Shown here: positions 58,001 through 64,000 of the stretch, piece after piece
How positions within the stretch are numbered: the stretch's first letter is position 1
Layout: the number at the start of each line of letters is the position of its first letter
Assembly (NCBI GenBank): GCA_024449915.1
Contig: JAMZAV010000783.1
Coordinates: 1-64,000 of the forward strand
Direction of reading: 5' to 3'
Length of the DNA stretch: 64,000 bases
DNA from: Sweltsa coloradensis
Taxonomy: Eukaryota; Arthropoda; Insecta; Plecoptera; Chloroperlidae
The notes under the pieces: model-generated
Databases searched by the model: none
What the model saw: only the letters and a program-made list of their open reading frames with translations
Told to the model about the DNA's origin: nothing
Program-made: the position numbers and the translations under genes

Positions 58001-61000
58001 GTTGGCATCGTCCTGACTGATCACGTGCAAGACGTCTCCCTTCTGGAAACTGATGCCCAACTCTCGACACGGGATGTACAAGTCTTCTTCAGGGTCGTAG
58101 TCAAAGTGCGCTTTCACGTGCATCTAGAGTAGAAGCAACGTGCCATTAACATTTTAGCCTAATAGATCAAACTTGTACCGGTATTTCATGTGCATTAAAA
58201 AAGTTTTATCCACTTAAGTGATTTAAAAAAATAGTAAATTACAAACAAGAACTGGCTAAATACATATTCTGATTTTTTTAGATAAAAAATTTAGGGCACA
58301 AACTACTAATGCTAATTGCGTTTATTTGAACGAGTGAGCGTAGCGAACGTAGTGATTTCCATTCGACTTAAACGGCCCTAATTGTTTTTTCTGCGTGCGT
58401 GTGTGTGTGTGTGTACGTTGAAAATCAGCCGAATCGCTGAACAGATTGCGCTGAAATTTTAAACAGACATCCGGTACGAGTTTATTGAGAACTGTTAACA
58501 AAATCAGCAAGATTCATTGCGATTTAAACCTACAAGAAATAATAAACTGAAAAATAGACTTCCAATGTTTACAAATTATTTTAACGACAATGTTTTAGAT
58601 TTTGAAAAGATATTTTTTGTTTATTATTCGCCTGGCCGTGAAATGCCGTGCCCATGCAAGGTCTGTCGAATGTTGCACGTCAAGGTACCCCCAAATTCCG
58701 CTCGTAGATTGAGTAAACCTTGCAATATTTCCACGTATTTCGTACTGGCTATGTTTACCATAGTAGGCCCTATTGCCACAGATGATGAACTACACTGCGT
58801 TATATGTACATTTCAAAACATGTTTAATTATTTTTGAAATACAATCTAGAAATTACAAAATCTTTCCCAACCAGGGGATTGACCCACTTCTTTCACATTT
58901 CGGCTACAAGGGCGCCTTAGCTAACTAGACTAGGGAAACGCCAAAGTCGTAGTTAGACGCAGGGCCTATTTTAGAGCGCAGCTGGACACTGTGCGCAGCT
59001 GCAAAAGTCATTTGTGCAGCTGCAAATTGTGATTTGCGCAGTTGATTTTGTTGTTATATCGACTAAAAGAATACAAATAATATTCTTATTTAAGACCAGA
59101 AGGAAAGAATAATTCAAAGGGGTATTTCCAACTGGCAGAGAGGCTCAACATGATGCCACTGTTTCAGCTCCCGGAGCTCCGTCTCAAGGTCCGGCCCCCA
59201 AGAAACCAAAGGCTTTTTAAATCTAACTAGAAAGCTTCGTAAACGCTTTTTCAGGCGCGTTTTTGGATAAGCGTAATTGGTGCATTTAGATGCCAAAAGT
59301 TAAGGTTCTGTGAAAAAATCATTTCAATCGGATGTAGGCCTAGGTGTTATAAGTAAAAGAATTGTTTTAAAAATCGGGAAAAAACGTAAAATTGCGATTT
59401 TCATGAGAAATAATTTTTCGATTGCGTTCAAAAACTTGACAGATCTAATTTCAGAGATTTCGAAGGTCTCCATAAAATTTCATCGCAATTGGAGTATCGG
59501 TTTAGCCGGAATCGTGTTTAACAAACACACACTAATTCGAACAGAAAAAAAGAAAAAAACATTCCAGATTTTTTCTCCAGTGTAGTAGAATGGAATCTTC
59601 GCTTCGCTCGCTACGCTAATCCAAAAAGTTGTTTCCTTTTCTTGTCTTTTTTTCTTTTTTCATTATAATTAAACTGTACTTTTAATAATTAAATAATACA
59701 GCCATTTTTGATTCATTGTTACTAAATATACACTTACAACCAAAAGTCTTGTCCAATATACAAAATTAAATAATAAATAAATAAATTAATTATTGAATTA
59801 TTAGGTTGATAATTTTCTTAAATACAATTTGGTAAAACACGCACTACCATACATTCGTACATGTATATTTGTAAACGTGCAAAAATCTGTAAACTTAAAA
59901 TTTGGCTATTTGACAGGGCTTCAATCTGAAAGTGTTTATGTTATGCTTTTATCTATCCTGATTTCCACTTTTCTACAAAATCCTGCTACGTGAGAACACT
60001 TCAAACTGTACTGTAAATGTAATAAAATGTACTGAAGGACCCTCTCTAAAGCCATTTAAACACGTTCTTGAGAAAATGTGTTTTAAAAAAATTCCCTCTC
60101 CCAGACCCCACGGCGGTTCCTCTTATTAGGTTCTTTGCGCAGTTGCAAATTATCCTTAAAATAGGCTCTGGTTAGACGAGTGAGCGAGTCATGTGGTGAG
60201 TACCCGGGAACATTTGCATTTAAGTTTGATAATTATATTCGTATAAATAATAGTTTTTTAAAGTTTAGTTGGTATACGGAGACGGGCGCGTCAACTGTAA
60301 GGTCATAATGCGCCTCTCTAGCCTATGATAGGCTAGGTAGGCCTAAGGTAGGGGGAAGAAAAGTAATGTAACCGGGTACTCAACACATGGTCACTCACTC
60401 GTTTAACAACGACTTTGGCGTACCACAAAAAATATAATTATGCAATAATAAAAGAAAACAGGAAAATGTCCAATAAAAACAATACACAATATAATATACT
60501 GTAGTAGTTGTTTCCAATTTTAAAAAGAAAGAAATATACTATATTGGTTGTATGTATGTTGGTTTTATGTGTTGTATGTATGTAAATGAATACTATTGAC
60601 TTTTGTAATGTTTATTTGTTTGTTTGTTTTTTGTAATGTATAAAATGTAATGCACAATAAAACTAAATATTTAGATTTTTGAATCAATAAATTGATATAG
60701 GTACGGTAAAAAAGATGTATGTAATGAAACATACGGTAATGTATTTGAATTGCAATAAAGATTATTATTATTACCGTTGATTTATTTTTTAATTGACCAA
60801 TGATTATGAGAAGGGATCAAACCTACTTTTTGAAAATACAAAACAACAATTAGGAATTGTTGAGCTTATTTTGAGTTTTGACAAAAGTATTTGTTTATAC
60901 ACAGTTCATTTTCAATGACAGTTAAGAGGATGGGACAGTCGTGAAATTAAAACTACGCGAAATTACAGTTTTTTCGTGATATCTCGAGAACGATGCAAAA

Positions 61001-63232
61001 TATCTAAAAACTGATTTTAAATCGCTATGAGGTATTGTGAGAACTATAGCCTGTAAGAAAAAATATTGTATTGTGATGATAATTAAGTTTTTTATTAGAA
61101 TTTTAATTAATTAAATGCATATCTTAAATACAAACCGCACCGATTATTATATTTGAATATTTTTTCTTGCATCATATTGTTCTAACAAAACCACAATTCG
61201 GTCTAGAATCAGTTTTTAGATATTTTGCATCGTTCTCGAGATATCACGAAAAAACTGTTATTTCGCGTGGTTTTAATTTCGCGACTATCCCATCCTCTTT
61301 AAGAGTAAAATTCAGGTAATCCGAGCTGGTCTACTCACAAGCGTGTCCCTCTGAGAGTTCTGTTGGTTCTGCACGGCTTGCGGCACGATGAGGAAAGTCA
61401 AGGTCCCCGTCATAGCCCCGAGCAGGTCGCACACATCGTTGACGCTCTTGCACCGCATCTCGATGCCGTTCACTTCCAGCACCTCGTCGCCTTCGTGTAG
61501 CAGACCGCTCTTCTCCGCCGCCCCCCCGCGGACGATACGGCCGATCACAACCGCATCGCCTTCGTTGCGCACCGTAGCACCCTGTACACACAGACACACG
61601 CCTCGTCAAGTGGACATGTTTTTATGGAATAAAAACAAAATAGTATTTAGATTTGTGATTCAATAAATTAATATAGTACATGAAAAAAGTTACACTTAAA
61701 AAAATGTTTTTAATACAATATTTTTGTACAAAAAACTTCAAAAAACTTCCTTTTTGACTGCACATGTACTAAAATTATTAGAAAAAGTTAAAAATTAAAA
61801 TGAATAATCAATTATTCTAAATACATGTAATCTACAAGTCTCGACAGCTACCCAACATTCCAAGATAATAGATTAGCTGTTGGTCTCCTTTCCTTCTTTC
61901 CCCAATAACTTATGACTGAGTATGACATATTTATGTTTTATTCAAATATGAAAAATTGTCCTTTTACATAAACATTATACTATTTGTATTTAGTACGTAA
62001 CAAGTTGAAGAGTAGGCCTAATTGTATTTAAATTGATAAAATCAAGGTCACATCAAAACTTACAGTACCTACTTCACTAAAGCATACAGAGTAACAGACT
62101 GGACTGGAGTAACAATGTCCGCCCCACCTACCAGAGGTTCGTTGGTCTTCTCTATCTTGATAATCTTGATATTGTCCTCGGCCAGGAATTGTTCCGACGT
62201 ACTCTCGGAGGGCGTGTCCGCGATGTGCAGCGCAACGTGTTGCGTCGCTACGGCGTCGTGCGCGTAAAGAAGGCCCTCGATCTCGTAGCGAGTCAGCAGG
62301 TCGGCCAACTCGGCAGCTTCAGGTAGCGTGCACGGCTGGATGTCTTCTAGACACTGGAACGCACAAAACACAAGTTGACAATATGAAATAAATAAATTCT
62401 AATGATATGATTTAAAATTCCACTAAAAATCAGTTCTCTGGCTGAATGAGAAACTCTAAATCCAAATTAAGTTATTAGTTATTATATAGGAAGCACTTAA
62501 TTTACATTTAATGAATATATCATGTAATCTTGTAAAAAAGTATTTAATTCCCATAGTAATCTTGCATTCTCCTGAATCAAAAGTCTCATTCAAAGTTATC
62601 TTAAATTAAATTCATTTAAAATAAATACCAAATACAATACAAAAATGTATTTATTTATATATAATTAAATTTAAAATACTAAATTAAGAAAAATTAAATT
62701 AATCTATTTAGGTATTTATTTATTGCCACCAACAACAGTTACCTCCACAAGTGCGATATAGGCTTTTACATTAAATTAATTAAAAACTAAAGCACAAAAA
62801 TAAAAATGATATAAAAAAATCAAACAAAATCTATATAGTAGGTCTATTCAGGTGCACAAAAGAACATTATTATATATGAAATGCAAATAGAAAACTATGA
62901 CGGTTACAATGTTACAATCAATGACGATTTAGTAAAAAATGATACCTAAGTAGAAAATTTCTCTTCTCTTTGTTAAAGAGAGAATCCAAAGAAGTGAGAG
63001 AGTAAAGTAAACCTCCTTACATCTCTGAGGAGGCCCTGTGCACTGGAAGACGAGGGTGCATGACGAGGCCTGCTGAGAACTTCTAGGAGTTTGTTGTGGA
63101 TGGCCAAGGCTCGGCCAAACTCTGGATTGAGGAGAAGCGCCTGCACCGCGACCACTTGCCCCTCTAGCGAGCTGTACGTCTTCTTCAGCTGCTGCTGCAG
63201 TCGTTGCAGGCACGCTACCAGCTCCCCGTAAC
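48885..63232 (-). CDS. Stardust/PALS1 (MPP5)-type MAGUK, 5' end outside window
   Basis: A scaffold of the Crumbs apical polarity complex in epithelia. Exons on the minus strand: 63232-63021, 62353-62132, 61581-61339, 58123-57924, 55701-55361, 49496-49183, 49067-48885. All junctions are in phase and GT-AG, giving about 570 residues. Domain order: two L27-type helical segments, PDZ, SH3, basic HOOK with a poly-Lys run, and a guanylate-kinase-like domain with the family C-terminus [13 protein letters not shown]. The P-loop reads [15 protein letters not shown] and lacks the catalytic Lys, as expected for a non-enzymatic MAGUK. The strongest similarity is to the PALS1/MPP5 subfamily (SFQHQRESMKQ and CAKKNPKKK hook). 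The N-terminus, with further exons and alternative starts, lies beyond 64000. Confidence 0.95.
49183..49496 (-). CDS. MAGUK exon: guanylate-kinase-like core
   Basis: Acceptor ttcacag|AT at 49497 and donor AAG|gtaaga at 49182. Encodes [57 protein letters not shown] and [12 protein letters not shown]. Confidence 0.97.
49497..51400. other. Part of large MAGUK intron, nothing recognised
   Basis: No conserved exon. The stretch 49900-51350 is less AT-rich than its surroundings and has several short open frames with no recognisable domain. No LTR or inverted ends were identified. Confidence 0.45.
51431..51720 (-). mobile_element. Helentron-like element, family A copy 4 (3' part only)
   Basis: Has the CTAGGAAAACGCTTAAGTCC end and the GTTGGATGAGCGTAATTGG motif, then a diverged interior that dissolves near 51720. 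The flank preceding it, TCTGTTTAGGCCAAATATAA, is repeated at 52095 before copy 5. Confidence 0.7.
52121..52886 (-). mobile_element. Helentron-like element, family A copy 5
   Basis: Complete, 766 bp, longer than the 604-bp copies because of an additional internal unit (AATTTCGATTTTCATGAG, near 52490). Ends and orientation as in the other A copies. Confidence 0.8.
53027..53210 (-). repeat. (AAT)n microsatellite with probable LINE 3' end
   Basis: ATTAATAATAATAATAATAA runs into TTTTATTCACCTTGACTGG; a short trinucleotide tail next to a TTTATT stretch is typical of a LINE 3' terminus on the minus strand, but no coding tail is seen. Confidence 0.4.
53865..54630 (-). mobile_element. Helentron-like element, family A copy 6
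   Basis: Complete, 766 bp, closely similar to copy 5 including the extra internal unit. One change in the conserved end (AAGTACCGCC) and a damaged ATIR near the low end (GTTGGATTCAGAGTGTAATTGG). Confidence 0.8.
54828..55042 (+). mobile_element. Short foldback MITE
   Basis: The two halves are reverse complements over about 80 bp each: GTTAAGTAGGGGTGTGGATA, then GACTGCAGGGATCTCGTAGA, with inverted matches at the right ending TTAAC at 55042. It lies in the MAGUK intron before the GK-core exon. Confidence 0.8.
55361..55701 (-). CDS. MAGUK exon: HOOK and start of guanylate-kinase-like domain
   Basis: Acceptor tttccag|G at 55702 and donor CCAC|gtgagt at 55360. Encodes RESMKQAI, a Lys-rich hook ([11 protein letters not shown]), [40 protein letters not shown] and AAAIP. 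Two other open frames through this exon are shadows; phase and homology fix this one. Confidence 0.95.
56110..56660 (-). mobile_element. LINE 3' end with ORF2 tail
   Basis: The minus strand encodes [20 protein letters not shown] and [20 protein letters not shown], a LINE ORF2 tail related to that at 45010-45225. The 3' UTR continues to about 56110 with an AATGAAATGAA tail. Confidence 0.75.
57011..57523 (+). mobile_element. MITE with 41-bp inverted ends
   Basis: ATCACAGAGCTCGGAATCGG and its inverted match start a TIR continuing through TTCAGGCAAATCGATTCGGG. TGATATAC occurs several times near the ends. No definite target duplication. Confidence 0.7.
57924..58123 (-). CDS. MAGUK exon: SH3 domain
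   Basis: Acceptor ctctag|ATG at 58124 and donor CACCA|gtaagt at 57923. Encodes [20 protein letters not shown], then [20 protein letters not shown] and [12 protein letters not shown] plus two bases. The leading ATG is internal, not a start. Confidence 0.95.
58960..60170 (+). mobile_element. hAT-type element nested in the D/E copy
   Basis: Ends CAGGGCCTATTTTAGAG and (inverted) CAGAGCCTATTTTAAGG, with perfect GTTAGACG duplications (58952-58959, 60171-60178) that both derive from the host element. GCGCAGCTGCAAA-type repeats are subterminal. No transposase. It contains a family A Helentron-like copy. Confidence 0.88.
59227..59624 (-). mobile_element. Helentron-like element, family A copy 7 (short)
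   Basis: 398-bp diverged copy with GGATAAGCGTAATTGGTGCA at one end and CTCGCTACGCTAATCCAA at the other. The two inverted motifs carry matching changes (GGATAAGCG / CGCTAATCC). It lies inside the hAT 58960-60170. Confidence 0.7.
60926..61298 (+). mobile_element. TTAA-flanked foldback MITE
   Basis: Flanked by TTAA (60922-60925, 61299-61302). Arms of about 100 bp with TTTTTTCGTGATATCTCGAG and ATGCAAAATATCTAAAAACT are inverted at the right. TTAA is the piggyBac target site. A second, incomplete copy lies at 20473-20750. Confidence 0.75.
61339..61581 (-). CDS. MAGUK exon: PDZ domain
   Basis: Acceptor gtacag|GGT at 61582 and donor CTT|gtgagt at 61338. Begins GATVRNEGD (the loop that binds the ligand carboxylate), then [20 protein letters not shown] and [10 protein letters not shown]. 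Phase 0 both sides. High GC relative to flanks. A MITE ends 41 bp from the donor. Confidence 0.96.
62132..62353 (-). CDS. MAGUK exon: second L27 segment and linker to PDZ
   Basis: Acceptor gttccag|TGT at 62354 and donor CTG|gtaggt at 62131. Encodes [20 protein letters not shown] and [13 protein letters not shown] (L27 helices), then [12 protein letters not shown], the first PDZ strand. Phase 0 both sides. Confidence 0.93.
63021..63232 (-). CDS. MAGUK exon: first L27-type segment
   Basis: Acceptor gtggtag|GT at 63233 and donor GAT|gtaagg at 63020. Encodes [15 protein letters not shown] through [13 protein letters not shown] and ends AQGLLRD. It enters with two codon bases, so an upstream exon is required. 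Confidence 0.9.
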
Positions 63233-63493
63233 CTACCACGTTTCAGAGTTAATAACATGGTTGCCAAGTCACAAACAACATAAGTATCAATGAAAAAAAT
63301 ATATACAGTAGGGGATATATAAAAAAATTAAGAAATAGTTTGCAATTAGATACGAGCTTATTAAAATTTCACTACAATTTTATTAATTCAAATTTAAATT
63401 ACAAAAAGCAAGGAACTGCAGACACAAACGTAGTTCTGATTTTTGATTCTATTGTATTTCTCTATTTCAATGTAACGTAGTATTGATTTATGA

Positions 63494-64000
63494 CTAGGAA
63501 AACGCTAAAGTCCCACCGCGTTGAGGATGAGCTTTTTAAAGTTTTAAGTTTGCTTGGGATATCTTTACTTTTGCAAGTGCTTTTTTTTGCTGCCTACGCA
63601 TTGTAGGTGAATGTTGTCAAGTTTCTTTTGTTCTTGTCAAATTGGTATTATTAACGTAAAAAAACTTATATTAAAAGCTTTTTTTCTATGGATTCTGGCT
63701 AACTTTTTCAACTTTTTCTTTCAAAAGGTACTACACCACCATAACCTTAAGGTCCATGTATTATATGAACGTTGAAACCCCACCAGTTTGGTCAGAATTG
63801 GCCCAAATGGCACGAAAATATCGTACAAAAAAACAAAAATCTTATATTAAAAGCTATATTTCTATAGATTCTGGCTAACTTTTCAACTTTTTCTTTCAAA
63901 ATGTACTAAATCACCATAACCTTAATGTCCATGTTAATATGAACGTTTTAGCTCACCCGTTTGGTCAGAATTGCCCAAATGGCACGAAAATATCGCCCAA
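63494..64000 (-). mobile_element. Helentron-like element, family B, runs off the window
   Basis: CTAGGAAAACGCTAAAGTCC, then GTTGAGGATGAGC, and two copies of the family B internal unit (63660 and 63840) with GGATTCTGGCTAACTTTTTC. The 5' end lies beyond 64000. Confidence 0.75.

Larger units (their letters stand above)
58326..60420 (+). mobile_element. Helentron-like element, family D/E copy 2 (interrupted)
   Basis: Plus-strand 5' TTGAACGAGTGAGCGTAGCG at 58326; 3' end with CACTCACTCGTTTAACAACG and GACTTTGGCG near 60420, truncated before CCTAG. It is an inverted copy of 9850-10739. A hAT (58960-60170) splits it; without that insert the length is about 880 bp, matching copy 1. Confidence 0.75.

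Noticed and set aside
1..64000. CRISPR array or bacterial operon
   Set aside because: Direct repeats are microsatellites, transposon internal units or tandem duplications; genes are intron-split and eukaryotic.

Overview
This is eukaryotic nuclear DNA, almost certainly from an invertebrate animal and most likely an arthropod. The host genes are split into short exons with GT-AG introns full of transposons. One gene is a PALS1/Stardust-type MAGUK, and the retroelements and tRNA-derived SINEs look like those of insects. An insect (possibly hemipteran) is my best guess, but the sequence does not prove it. AT content is high and the palindrome TAGGCCTA recurs throughout.

Three conserved host genes lie in tandem, all on the minus strand. 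(1) About 915-18039: arginase, with a probable mitochondrial leader. Six coding exons are recognised; one exon (the second) is predicted from reading phase but cannot be found. (2) 23867-43526: fumarate hydratase (class II, mitochondrial leader), eight exons that join in phase to about 506 residues. (3) 48885 to beyond the right edge: a Stardust/PALS1 (MPP5) MAGUK with L27, PDZ, SH3, HOOK and guanylate-kinase-like regions in seven exons; its N-terminus is outside the window. The first two are mitochondrial/nitrogen metabolism enzymes and the third is a Crumbs-complex polarity scaffold. They are neighbours, not an operon, and nothing indicates joint function.

Most of the remaining DNA is mobile elements, many with exact boundaries. 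Eight hAT-type insertions have intact or 7/8 target duplications of 8 bp: 4749-6323, 19555-20072, 30117-30824, 34154-35057 (encodes a BED zinc finger), 35357-36919, 39070-39824, 45896-46389 and 58960-60170. A 918-bp foldback (28550-29467) also has a perfect 8-bp duplication. MITEs flanked by TA or TTAA, tRNA-derived SINEs, and decayed LINE pieces (reverse transcriptase, RNase H and 3' tails) complete the set.

The most distinctive system is a group of non-autonomous elements sharing one conserved end (CTAGGRAAACGC...) and a second inverted motif that differs between families but matches at both ends within each family. This is the layout expected of Helentron/Helitron2 (DINE-like) elements; at least eleven copies or pieces are present, one of them nested three deep with a hAT.

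The stretches 20.75-23.2 kb and 24.0-27.2 kb have abnormal homopolymer runs and look like low-quality gap filling. This destroys the acceptor of the last fumarase exon.
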